Shown here: positions 9,957-19,005 of the stretch, piece by piece
Layout of the letters: every line of letters begins with the position of its first letter
Numbering within the stretch: position 1 is the first letter of the stretch
DNA from: Grifola frondosa
Taxonomy: Eukaryota; Basidiomycota; Agaricomycetes; Polyporales; Grifolaceae
Length of the DNA stretch: 64,000 nucleotides
Assembly (NCBI GenBank): GCA_001683735.1
Contig: LUGG01000022.1
Span: forward strand, 1 to 64,000
Reading direction: 5' to 3'
Made by a program: the position numbers and the translations under genes
Notes under the pieces: generated by a model
The model's input: only the letters and a program-made list of their open reading frames with translations
What the model was told of the DNA's origin: nothing
Databases searched by the model: none

Positions 9957-11806
9957 TTCGCCATTTGATCTGGGAAGGTATGTGGCTTTGCAACTTCAGC
10001 TCGGAGCATCGTGATTAGTCCTGGTTGATCCATTTGAATGCAACAATTCTCGAGATTGGTAGAAGAAGTTGGTAGCATCTTAACAATTGCTTGACCGTAT
10101 ACTCCTCCTTTCTTATCAAAGAATTGTACATCCCTTAACAAGAAGGTTCGCCCATATGGTCCTAGCTGATAATCCTGAAATTCAAGGCCACGTTCTGCCA
10201 AAAGCGTACATGGGCCTGATGATATTGGCTTCAGGTTATGGTTCTGAATCTTCAACTTCTGGGCTAGACTATTGTATAAGGCTTCATCCAGATCATTATC
10301 TGATGAATCATCCACATGGCTTGAGCTCGGAATTGTACTTCGTCTCTTTGAGTACAATTTAAATGCTTCCTTTGCCTGTAGAGTTTCCATATCTTCTGCT
10401 TCATCAATATCGGCATTATTTCCTTCTGAAGATTCTGACGATGTAGAGTTCGCTTTGTCACTATCTGCATCATCAGGAAATTCTACCTCCTCTGTTGAGT
10501 CGGTGTCCTCCTCAGATGAGGTATCGCTGATATCTGCCAATTCGGGAAGGTCCAAATCATCCTCCTCAATTTCTTCAACCCTCGCATATGGCTCTGTCTT
10601 GTTCCATTCCTTCACAACTGTAGCATATACTGCTGAGTCTGCAGAGGTTGATGGGGAGACTAGTAACTCTGATTCCGGATATCCATTTTGGCCTCGGAAT
10701 GTTAAATATGTTCCATCATCTCTTTCAGCAATTCCAACACCATTATCCTGCTGCCAAGGTCTTCCTAATAGGCCATCAAATGGGGGATCAGATGCAACAT
10801 ATGCATTGATATTGGTCTCAATATGACCAATCTTTAGTGGTATGTTCTCCACTAATCCCAGTAATTCGCCTCGGCCTCCATTTGCATCACTCATAGATAT
10901 CGCTTTCCTTTTATTCATCGGCAAATGAACTGTAGATTTCCAGACCTTCTCACTGATAATATTCAGCTGAGAACCAGTGTCCACAATAAATGACACAGGT
11001 TTTCGGTTACATTCCATGAAAAGCCGAATCAGTGATCCACGGGTCGCAGTGACCAAATTCGAAGTCGGCGCTGGAATTACGTCTGTCTTCTTAACCCGAA
11101 GAATATTCTGCAACTGCTGAGCAACTTCCTTGGATACTCCAACAACCTCTCCCACAGATAAGGTGAGTTGAGTGTTAAGTATCTTGTTAAGAACCGATGC
11201 AGGATCCACTTCTCTGCTGATCACAGAAGTACGTGCTGCTGATCGAGCATGTTCTGTCACTTGCTCCCTGTTAGGCCTATTATTGGACATAGCTGGGTCA
11301 TCCAATATCTCCACATCATTGTCTGGATTGAAATTCCTCGTCTGTACATCAATTGGGGTTAATTTCTGCATTGGTACCTGAGGTACTGCAGAAATCTCGG
11401 GCCGACTTGTTGAAGCAAGGTGAGGTGGTGGACCCTTTTGCTGTGGCAACACCTCTCTTTGCTTTCCCTTATATCCTGTGCTTCCCTGATATCCATCTCT
11501 GATTTGATTGCGGTAGGAACGAGTTTCCCGAGGGACCTTCTCTACAGGGAAGACCAAAACGTCGGACTCGTCTTCCTCATCCATTTCTTCATCATCAGAG
11601 ACCTCATCACATACAAGGTAATTCACCTCTGGGGCTATCCGCTTAATTGCCTGCATCCAATTCTCATCTGGGTTTCGAAAAACTGGTATACCATTCTTCA
11701 CGGTAAACCTTCCTCGATAGTCCTTTAGGAGAAGACCCTTTGTCATCATTTCCTGTAGGCGAGGACAGTTCCCATAATGTGACCAGATTCTCCACATCCA
11801 AAGCAT
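9896..11806 (-). CDS. Element A polyprotein, middle part: zinc-knuckle remnant and first protease
   Basis: This 636-residue frame is joined upstream to gag through a one-base break inside the zinc knuckle, and downstream to the next protease frame through another. The N-terminal part carries the second half of the knuckle (GNC) followed by LKDYRGR. Residues about 270-380 form a retropepsin-like domain with FIVDTGSQL (active-site Asp near 10980) and GLLGRPWQQ. An acidic Glu/Asp/Ser-rich linker follows, then a region with TFLLRDVQFF that resembles the one after the second protease. The published-style order gag-PR is kept, but two PR modules in one polyprotein is unusual. Confidence 0.8.
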   Translation of the reverse strand: MLWMWRIWSHYGNCPRLQEMMTKGLLLKDYRGRFTVKNGIPVFRNPDENWMQAIKRIAPEVNYLVCDEVSDDEEMDEEDESDVLVFPVEKVPRETRSYRNQIRDGYQGSTGYKGKQREVLPQQKGPPPHLASTSRPEISAVPQVPMQKLTPIDVQTRNFNPDNDVEILDDPAMSNNRPNREQVTEHARSAARTSVISREVDPASVLNKILNTQLTLSVGEVVGVSKEVAQQLQNILRVKKTDVIPAPTSNLVTATRGSLIRLFMECNRKPVSFIVDTGSQLNIISEKVWKSTVHLPMNKRKAISMSDANGGRGELLGLVENIPLKIGHIETNINAYVASDPPFDGLLGRPWQQDNGVGIAERDDGTYLTFRGQNGYPESELLVSPSTSADSAVYATVVKEWNKTEPYARVEEIEEDDLDLPELADISDTSSEEDTDSTEEVEFPDDADSDKANSTSSESSEGNNADIDEAEDMETLQAKEAFKLYSKRRSTIPSSSHVDDSSDNDLDEALYNSLAQKLKIQNHNLKPISSGPCTLLAERGLEFQDYQLGPYGRTFLLRDVQFFDKKGGVYGQAIVKMLPTSSTNLENCCIQMDQPGLITMLRAEVAKPHTFPDQMAKWFMSTLPHSLQFQCGLTIV

Positions 11807-12960
11807 CCTATTGAAGGTGGTCGAGATGAGAGAAAGCGATTTGGATCTGGCCTGCTGAACTGAGTCGGTGGAGGAGGTATGTCAACTCTATTAATCCGAG
11901 GTCGTGGTAGACATTCCGCAGCTAAAGGATTTAGCTGTGAAGCCTGAAGGTATAATAATCCATACTTCGGATCCTCCACGGACAAATTCTTCATTTGCAT
12001 GATTAGTTTGTCCATTTCGTCCTTGAGCTTATTTGGGTGCGGTCCTTTCATCACCTTTCCCAAAGGTTTGCCCAATTTGCTAGACTCTCTCCGGGGTGTT
12101 CCATGACTAATAGGAACTTCATCTTCATCATCATCATCATCATCATGTGCAGACCTTGCCTGGAATCGGACCTTCTTTCCACCTTTGGCTCTGGCTGCAC
12201 GTCTCCTTGTATCTGCAATCCTTTCATTTCCATAGTCTTCATCATCTGAATCATCATCGTCAACCAGATCATGATCATAGATGTCTTCAGATCCTAATCT
12301 CTCTGTATCAAATCTGTCAGATCCTAACAGATTCTCTGCAGCATTTGAAATTGCTTCTGGCTCAAATGGTTGTGACATATCATGAAGTGGTTCTGTCAAA
12401 AGAATCCTAGCCTCCAGCTGCTTGCGGAACGGGGTGTAAATTCCAGTCCACAGGTAGTAGGCATAGTCGAAATCACTGATTTTCCTTTGCCCTTTCAACC
12501 ATCCAGCAATGCGGATAAACTTCCTTAAGTATCTCCGCCAATCCTTCAGATCGTATATCTTTTCTCGCCTAAATTGGGCAACAAAGGCCTGAAGATCCTT
12601 CAAGCGGAACCTCTTTGACTCGAGGTCAGCATTGAAGTATATCTCGATATTCGCCTTTAATTGATCCCAATTTCCATTCCTGAAACTGGAGAAACCCTCA
12701 ATAGTTTCTCGTACCGTACGAGAACAGTAATCTGTGACTGTTTCGCATTTCTCCTCTGCCGTAAGCCTGTGTAGCGTGGCCAACTTCTCAAAGTGGCGAA
12801 GGAAGGGCCTGACTTCTGCAGAATCTCCCTTAAAACGCTTAGGTGCAGTCTTGGTGCCTTCGACTGGCATGTCCATGACTGACCTGGTGTTTGAAACTGA
12901 TGTGAACTGGCTATCCATCATAGGACTGCCTATATTCGAATTCTGGGTTCCGGTATACAT
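11746..12960 (-). CDS. Element A gag
   Basis: This is the structural capsid protein of the retroelement. The open frame begins at 13044, but I choose the ATG at 12960 because the upstream part overlaps leader sequence and shows no similarity to B. Residues about 30-200 are the gag core, with EEKCETVTDYCSRTVRETIEG and FRLKDLQAF shared almost word for word with element B. A poly-Asp run encoded by a CAT repeat (near 12126-12146) and a K/R-rich stretch follow. The frame ends at a nucleic-acid-binding zinc knuckle whose first half, CFGCGESGH, is intact. The last Cys is lost through a missing base near 11770, so it is either a real mutation or a sequencing error. Confidence 0.85.
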   Translation of the reverse strand: MYTGTQNSNIGSPMMDSQFTSVSNTRSVMDMPVEGTKTAPKRFKGDSAEVRPFLRHFEKLATLHRLTAEEKCETVTDYCSRTVRETIEGFSSFRNGNWDQLKANIEIYFNADLESKRFRLKDLQAFVAQFRREKIYDLKDWRRYLRKFIRIAGWLKGQRKISDFDYAYYLWTGIYTPFRKQLEARILLTEPLHDMSQPFEPEAISNAAENLLGSDRFDTERLGSEDIYDHDLVDDDDSDDEDYGNERIADTRRRAARAKGGKKVRFQARSAHDDDDDDEDEVPISHGTPRRESSKLGKPLGKVMKGPHPNKLKDEMDKLIMQMKNLSVEDPKYGLLYLQASQLNPLAAECLPRPRINRVDIPPPPTQFSRPDPNRFLSSRPPSIGCFGCGESGHIMGTVLAYRK

Positions 12961-13057
12961 GACTCCTGAACACGTATAACCGTGGGTGTGATCACAGAGA
13001 TATACCACTCGTGTGATGACGTATGCTTGACAACTTTTCTTCAATAACTATCTTTCC

Positions 13058-13077
13058 TCCCTCGCGGTGGGCTCCAA
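13058..13077 (-). other. Primer-binding-site candidate of element A
   Basis: On the minus strand TTGGAGCCCACCGCGAGGG lies 7-8 bp inside the 5' LTR. The same string lies just inside the 5' LTR of element B. A primer site should start with TGG, and this does, but I could not name the matching tRNA. Confidence 0.6.
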
Positions 13078-13084
13078 CTCTTCT

Positions 13085-14828
13085 TGTCGTATTCTTCCGG
13101 CGATCGGTATGAAACAACACACTTTTCACCAAACAACCAAAAGGCTATCTGACTAGAGTAATATTTTGTTTTATAGTCGAGGGGTTATTTCCCGGATAGG
13201 ACGGGTGCACCGAGCGTAACGGGGTTTCCTACTTTTCCGGATAGAGGCTCAGTCGAGTCCGGTTGCGCGAAGATACGCTATATCACAGGAGACTCTGAAG
13301 ATGCTCTGTGAAGTATCCTACGGTACTTGGTTACTTCGCAGTATACCTGTGGGGAACAAGAAAAAGACTAGGCTAGACTCAAATAGTCTGCCTCGTTAGT
13401 ATGCTTCTAACTTCTTTTCAAAGTTACTGCCTTCTTGCAGTACTTTGACTTCAATACTGATTCCGCTTGCTGATTAGGAATGCTCCTGGACTTCTTTCCA
13501 GAGACTTATACTCCGTAATCACTTACAAGACGGACTTCCCAAACCCAATACAAACAACCAATTTCTCAAACTGACGGTGCGTACCTGATGTCCTTTATGA
13601 CAGGATTGCCTCCACTGTCCTAACAAAAGTCTACCAATCTTCCTACTAACCTTGTGCTTCCAGAATCTCTTGCCTGGACAGTTGACAATTTAGGGAAGTG
13701 ATATGCCCCTTTTGTGACAGGATTACTTCACTGTCCTAATAAAGGTCCAATATTTCCTGCCTGAACTTGTGCTTCCAGAATCTCTTGCCTGGACAGTTGA
13801 CAATTCAGGGAATACTTTACAAACGGTAAGCCTAGACCACACACTCAAGTGGGCCTCAAAGTTAGAGAAAGAAATTCTGATTCAAAGCTAAGGTTGGCTG
13901 AGGAACGAGAGCTTTGGGGGGGGATCCAAGAGATGGATGATCAAAAGATGGATGGATCAAAAGATGGATGAGAAAGATGGATGATGGGGCCCCTCGTTCG
14001 CTCCAGCTTATATACTCTACAGAATGTTTCTGGAAAGTTCTATTCTATGGCTGACTAATGCTCCTTCTGCTTACCAATCCACTCCAAATGCTTACCAATC
14101 CACTAAGTTTTCTGCTGACGAATTGCATTTGGAAGTTGCTGGAAGCTTCCTTGACCTGCTAGCACATTCTACACAGGTCTCTCTCCTTCTGGAGAATTCT
14201 CCCAGGTTCCATGAGTTCCTAGGGTGTTCTTCATGATTCTATGATACTCTGGAGTCTACTGAAATATTCTAGCAGATTCTCCAGGTTTCTGTATTCTTCC
14301 AGGACAATCTGGAAGGGGAATTTTCGATTAAAGTCTTCTTTTAAGACTATAATCTTCTGGGAAATTCCAGGACCTTTCTGTCCTTCCAGGATATTCATCA
14401 GCAAGGGGCCACAAGTCTGCTCAACTAAGCAGAAATGACCACAGTATGTCTTTGCTGACACAATTCTGATTACAAGAGGTGAACTGAGGGAGTGCAATAT
14501 GTGATGGGAGATGAATGTGACGGATAAGGAAAGGGAAGAAAGGGGATAAGCCATGATGTATTATGACCTTGACCTTCTTGACTGTCCCTAGACTCCCTGC
14601 AACTGCTGCTGCCACAATCGAATGTCTCCTGGGAAAATGACCGTGTTTGATCAGAATGCGACATAGTCATTATCCAGCTTCAATGCTCCTGTCATCCAGC
14701 GCGCTGTCTGGGCTGCCCAATTCCATGCTATCATTCCATTCCCTGCATGCTTTCATGTGTGTGGGTAGTGCAGACACTGGTCAATGAAATTGCCATGTCT
14801 GAGTACCAATCCAGATTGGTGCACGACA
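13085..14828 (-). repeat. 5' LTR of element A
   Basis: The ends are TGTCG and CGACA, a perfect 5-bp inverted terminus. It copies 1-1725 with about seven substitutions and several indels seen by eye. It contains the promoter for gag (TATA at 14008-14014) and the ~110-bp internal duplication. Confidence 0.93.
14008..14014 (-). promoter_or_regulatory. TATA box in 5' LTR of element A
   Basis: Minus-strand TATATAA in the context GAGTATATAAGCTGGAG. It would start gag-protease transcription near 13980 and divides U3 from R. Confidence 0.6.
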
Positions 14829-14867
14829 GCGCGTTCTAGGCAGGCTACCGAGGTGCGCCCGCCGCGC
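14829..14867. other. 39-bp host remnant between elements A and B
   Basis: The only DNA between the two elements. Its last four bases, GCGC (14864-14867), are repeated at 37781-37784 after element B and are the target duplication of B. It is GC-rich like the host sequence beyond 37781. Joined to that flank on the minus strand, it closes an open frame with a stop about 12 codons past the B insertion point. Confidence 0.75.
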
Positions 14868-15001
14868 TGTCACGCACCAAACGTGGTTGGTACCTGGACA
14901 GGGCCAAAAATAACCATCTTTGGCAACCAAGTCAACCGAGTGCCGTAATATGCACAGCACACGAAGGCCACCATCGGGATCGAGTTTAGACATCATCAAT
15001 C

Positions 15002-15370
15002 ATGTCAAATCTCCACCCAATCCCACCCAATCGACGCATGCCATGGTGCCCCATGGTAATCGATCCTCGGTTCCCCATCCTATTATACGACACACTCGCC
15101 ACCGGATTCGACCTCATGCCACTGTCCGGATTCGTGCACCTTACAGATCGATCCGGAATTACGTTCACGGGCCATATCGACCACATCATCCAGTACCAGG
15201 AAACACGAATATTCCTCGCCCTTTCTCACATCGACGGCACCTGCACCATTGGTTTCGCAGTACGATACGAGTACGTTCAGCATTCGCTCGTCTCCTATGC
15301 AATGACCTGGTGGCGATATTCCCTATACGCTGTCAGTCCAGATAACGAGATGAGAAGCCGGAATCCATGA
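15002..15370 (+). CDS. LTR-encoded ORF of element B, 5' LTR copy (122 aa)
   Basis: The ORF starts 134 bp into the LTR and lies wholly in U3, upstream of the LTR TATA box. The genomic RNA should therefore carry it only once, within the 3' LTR. Its core (ITFTG...QYQETR...YAMTWW) resembles the 143-residue ORF just before the 3' LTR of element A. No known domain, signal peptide or membrane helix is visible. The C-terminus differs between the two LTR copies because of two single-base indels (RSRNP here, SPITR in the other), so the true end is uncertain. Function is unknown. The arrangement resembles the LTR-encoded accessory genes of some retroviruses in position only. Confidence 0.6.
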   Translation: MSNLHPIPPNRRMPWCPMVIDPRFPILLYDTLATGFDLMPLSGFVHLTDRSGITFTGHIDHIIQYQETRIFLALSHIDGTCTIGFAVRYEYVQHSLVSYAMTWWRYSLYAVSPDNEMRSRNP

Positions 15371-16187
15371 TTTACCCTCTTCACCCGCTTGTAAACGACG
15401 ACAACCATCGTTAAATCAAGTAGGATGGGATGGGAAAGCATGGAGGGTCATGAGGAGAAGGAGTGCGGGAAAGAATCAGGTGCAGGAAAGTCAGGAGACA
15501 AGGAGTTGGACACAGCAGGACATCGCGGAAACAGGAAGAAGAAGATCAGGTTAGCAAATTCTGGAAGGGACTGGAAGAAAGGCAGAGTCCTGGGAAAGTC
15601 TGTACAGCCTTTGAAAAGAGAAGCATGGCAATGGTCACAGGGATACACAGCCACAAGCCACCTGAGGTGATGTAGAACAGCCTTCAGGAGACTCACAGCC
15701 CTGGAACCATAGACCATGTGCTTCTCAAAGTGGCAGACTAACTCCCCCAGATTTGTAAGGGCCCTACCCTAGATTTGTGATTGCCTTACTAAGGCTGTGC
15801 AAATTTATAAGGTAGAGGACCTCCATTAGTCAGGGAATATCTCAAATGGATGACAAAGTCTTCAAGGCTATGTACTCTGTGAGAGAAAGGTCCTTGAAAT
15901 GGAGAAAAGGGCACCTTGGGTTTGTAATCCCCTGCCCCAGATTTGTAAGAGCCTTACTAAAGCTATGCAAATCTGAGGGCCGGGTGACCTAGGAGAGCTC
16001 TGATTGGAGGAAGTCAGAGAGGCAGTGCAGGGAGATGCAGCTGGAACATTCAGGAAAACACTTTGGAAAGGACTGGAAGATTCTAGCACAGTAGTTACCA
16101 TGGTTTCTTGTGCTTGGAGCCTCCCGGAAAGTGCTGGAACAGTCTGAGAAGAAGAGTCCGGGGAGAATTCTGGGCCCTCTCAAAAGG

Positions 16188-16195
16188 TATATAAA
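16188..16195 (+). promoter_or_regulatory. LTR promoter TATA box, element B 5' LTR
   Basis: TATATAAA in the context AAAAGGTATATAAAGAGC. It would start the gag transcript near 16220. An identical copy lies at 36892-36899. Confidence 0.65.
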
Positions 16196-16226
16196 GAGCT
16201 CCTTTCTTGCCTTAGAGAGGGCAATA

Positions 16227-16285
16227 GAATTGGATCCAAGAGAATTGGATCCAACAGAACTGGATCAAAGAACTGGATCCACCAG
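16227..16285 (+). repeat. Short GGATCC-bearing tandem repeats at start of R in LTR B
   Basis: Four units of about 14-17 bp, AGAAYTGGATCCAA-like, lie 30-90 bp downstream of the TATA box. They are repeated in the 3' LTR at about 36931-36989. Element A has GGATGGATCAAAAG-type repeats at the equivalent position. Confidence 0.7.
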
Positions 16286-17077
16286 CAGCAGCCAGAAACA
16301 CAGTCTCCACTGGAATTTGGATCACCCTCCAGATTCCCCCCAGACTCAGCAGACTAGATCACTTGACTGAGGTATCACAGGGATATCTCACGTCATCACA
16401 GGTGTGCACATAGGTGTACACACTCAGCCACACAGACACAGCACTTCCCTAACAAGGAGGACCTCCAAGGCGGCAAGGATACCATTCTGTATCCCCACCA
16501 CCCCACTTCACTCCATACCAAATCACACCAGATTTCTACTCTCAAAGTCTCACAGCCAGAAGCAGTCATAGTCAGTTGACTTGCTTACCACAGTCCGGAC
16601 ATCACTTCAGGAAACCCCACAACAGAGGTGGGCAAGGTTGAAGTCTTGGTCCCCAGTTTCCAGGTCACAGCAGTGCAGCAACCCCATACAGAGGTGGGCA
16701 AGGTTGACTGTTGATAGGACAGGAAAGAGAAGTCTTCCTCGGAGGGAGCATCAGCAGAAGAACAGGAGACATATCGAGGAGAGGTAGAAGTGACAAACGT
16801 ACCGGGCAAGTCATCATCGTATCATCGTTAAACATTCACTTGGGATCGTACCTACCTTCGTGATTGTGATAACACCCCCAACGGATTCGGCCAGGCCTAT
16901 AACTGGGAAAGCAGGAAAAACCCGTCAAGCTTGGTGCAGTATAAAATTGATTTCATACCTCGATTCCCTTCGCGTATATTTCGCCCTGCCACAGATAGAT
17001 TTTTCTATTTTGGTTCGGTGATTATCGAGATCGTTTTATACAGTGGTTACTATCTCACACCACATACTCACGACAAG

Positions 17078-17100
17078 ATTGGAGCCCACCGCGAGGGGGA
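17078..17100 (+). other. Primer-binding-site candidate of element B
   Basis: TTGGAGCCCACCGCGAGGG lies 3-4 bp after the 5' LTR and is shared with element A. The primer tRNA is not identified. Confidence 0.6.
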
Positions 17101-17173
17101 AACAGTTTAGAAGTCTAGTTTTTACAGGCATTTCCAATTTGGGAGGTTCAGTTTAGCAATCAGGGTCCCAGTG

Positions 17174-18052
17174 ATGTTTACAGATATACGTGACGTACCA
17201 GGCGATGTAAGTCCTTCACTGGCCAGTCAGATGTCCAGTGGGTATGGCATAAAGAGTTATCTCAATATGCCATTCCGGAAAGGCAAGAACGCCCCGGAGG
17301 AGTTTAGAGGAGAGGCATCCGAGGTGCGGAAGTTCCTCAGCCACTACGACCAGTTGGCTGCACTTCATCACCTCACCCCTGCGCAGAAATGCGAGCGAGT
17401 AACAGAGTATTGTTCCAGGACGGTGAAGGAGACCATTGAGGGTTTCTCCAGTTACCGGAAGCAGGCCTGGGATGAGCTTCGTGCCAACATCATGACCTTC
17501 TTTAATGCGGACCTTGAAGAGAAGAGGTTTCGCTTGAAGGACCTACAGATGTTTGCGGCTCGTCATCGGAAAGAACCGATACAGGAGTTGAAAGACTGGC
17601 GCAGGTTCATGCGCAAGTTTATCAGGATTGCTGGATGGCTGCAGGGTAGGGATAAACTTGATGACGAGGATTATGCATTCTATCTATGGGCAGGTCTGCC
17701 AAGAAGATTCCGGAGGCAACTCGAGTTTCGTATGCTTATGAAGGAACCACACCACAGACCTGAGGATCCCTATAGCCCGGATCTAATTAACGAGACAGCA
17801 GAGTCCATTCTGTCTCGTGATCGCTTCGATACAGAGCGATTAGATTCCGATGGTATAGACCGGCAGAATTTCGAGTTTGACAGTGACATCTCTAGCGACG
17901 AAGGCAGTGACGAAGAAGACGTTCCACGGAAGAGGTTGCCGAAGAAACAATCGACAAAGAGGACCAAGCGACGGACGGTCACTTTTGATAGTGACTCGGA
18001 GGACGAAGAAGTCCCCGTGCGGAACCACTGCCAAAGTTGCGAAGCTCAGTAA
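17174..18052 (+). CDS. Element B gag, N-terminal frame
   Basis: The capsid protein gene starts 98 bp after the LTR; ATG 17174 is the first good start. The gag core occupies residues about 35-220. CERVTEYCSRTVKETIEGFS and RFRLKDLQ are shared with element A. An acidic D/S/E stretch and a basic KKQSTKRTKRR stretch follow. The frame then runs into a stop near 18050 through a one-base shift around 18030. The next frame continues the protein without loss, so the break is recent or artefactual. Confidence 0.85.
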   Translation: MFTDIRDVPGDVSPSLASQMSSGYGIKSYLNMPFRKGKNAPEEFRGEASEVRKFLSHYDQLAALHHLTPAQKCERVTEYCSRTVKETIEGFSSYRKQAWDELRANIMTFFNADLEEKRFRLKDLQMFAARHRKEPIQELKDWRRFMRKFIRIAGWLQGRDKLDDEDYAFYLWAGLPRRFRRQLEFRMLMKEPHHRPEDPYSPDLINETAESILSRDRFDTERLDSDGIDRQNFEFDSDISSDEGSDEEDVPRKRLPKKQSTKRTKRRTVTFDSDSEDEEVPVRNHCQSCEAQ

Positions 18053-19005
18053 AGAAGAAGGAGGCACCCAAGGATCGTGACGTACCAGAAATTGACAGGC
18101 TAGTTCAGCAGATGAACAAGCTGTCGATTGACGATCCAAAGTATGGTCAGCTATTCCTGCAGGCGTCAGCCATAAATCCATTGGTTGCACAATGCCTACA
18201 GATGCCTCGTGTCAACCAGTTACAGAACACGAGGCAGCAGGAAATCTCACCTCCAAGATATGACAGACCGGACCCAGGGAGATTCCTTGACAGGAGACCT
18301 TATGGACCGGGCTGTTATGGATGTGGAGAGCCAGGCCATATTGTGGGAAATTGCCCATCCATTCAGGAAATGTTGGTTAAAGGATTCATCCTCAAAGACT
18401 ATCGAGGACGGATCACCGACATGAATGGGAGTATTCTTCGGAAGGACATGAACGAGAATTGGGTCCAGGCGATTCGGAGAATCGTACCCAATGTGCACTT
18501 TATAACCTATGGGAAATCGCTGATAGATTCTGATGATGAATCTGATCCCGAGGTTATGGTGCTACCAGTGGAGAAGTCTCAGAGGGAAACCCGGAGCTAT
18601 CGAAAACAAGTCTTTGATAGCGTAAAGGTTCCCATGATGACAAAGGGAAAGCAGAGGGAATTCATACCTCGCCAGACCCCTCCATTGTCTCAGCCAGTTG
18701 CAGCAGGGAGTGCAGAGTCACATCATGAACTGCGTCCAGTAGAAGTTCACCAGAGGAACTTTGACCCGGACAATGATGCAGAAATGATGGACGATCCAGC
18801 CCTAACACGGATGTTTCGAAGCCAGGAGAGTGCTTCGAAACCAGTGGAGAAGCCTCGCACGATGGTCTCACGAACATCTGCAATCAGCAAAGAGGTGGAT
18901 CCCACGGCCATTATGAACAGGATTCTGAACACGTCGCTTACGGTCTCAGTTGGAGAGCTCATGGAGTCTCCAAGGAGGTCGCACAGCAGGTTCAGAACGT
19001 CCTGA
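18037..19005 (+). CDS. Element B gag C-terminus with zinc knuckle
   Basis: Continues gag in another frame; the true protein should be fused to the preceding frame. It holds a perfect CCHC knuckle, C-x2-C-x4-H-x4-C (CYGCGEPGHIVGNC), which binds nucleic acid during packaging. LKDYRGR and a linker with EVDPTAIMNRILNTSLT follow, matching element A. The frame is lost near 18960. A third frame carries the expected GVSKEVAQQ match to A for about 20 codons before the protease frame takes over near 19010, so two indels lie close together here. Confidence 0.8.
   Translation: MRSSVKKKEAPKDRDVPEIDRLVQQMNKLSIDDPKYGQLFLQASAINPLVAQCLQMPRVNQLQNTRQQEISPPRYDRPDPGRFLDRRPYGPGCYGCGEPGHIVGNCPSIQEMLVKGFILKDYRGRITDMNGSILRKDMNENWVQAIRRIVPNVHFITYGKSLIDSDDESDPEVMVLPVEKSQRETRSYRKQVFDSVKVPMMTKGKQREFIPRQTPPLSQPVAAGSAESHHELRPVEVHQRNFDPDNDAEMMDDPALTRMFRSQESASKPVEKPRTMVSRTSAISKEVDPTAIMNRILNTSLTVSVGELMESPRRSHSRFRTS

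Larger units (their letters stand above)
1..14828 (-). mobile_element. Element A: RT-less Ty3/Gypsy-like LTR retroelement
   Basis: The element is bounded by two ~1.74 kb direct repeats and is read on the minus strand. Its 5' LTR is the right-hand copy (13085-14828). Its 3' LTR is the left copy, and its outer ~20 bp lie beyond the window edge. In order it carries a tRNA-primer-like site, gag, two aspartic protease domains, an opposite-strand small gene, a GC-rich stretch, a small accessory ORF and a polypurine tract. I found no reverse transcriptase, RNase H or integrase in any frame, so it is probably non-autonomous. LTR ends are TGTCG...CGACA. The two LTRs differ by roughly seven substitutions plus several indels by eye, so A appears older than neighbouring element B. 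Confidence 0.9.
14868..17075 (+). repeat. 5' LTR of element B
   Basis: Begins TGTCACGCACC and ends ACTCACGACA. It is unusually long at 2.2 kb, encodes a small ORF in U3 (15002-15370), and has a TATA box at 16188. U3 is therefore about 1.35 kb and R-U5 about 0.85 kb. Confidence 0.95.

Noticed and set aside
11746..11806. Programmed -1 frameshifting between gag and protease in element A
   Set aside because: The break falls inside the zinc knuckle, there is no canonical slippery heptamer, and element B reads through the same point in one frame.
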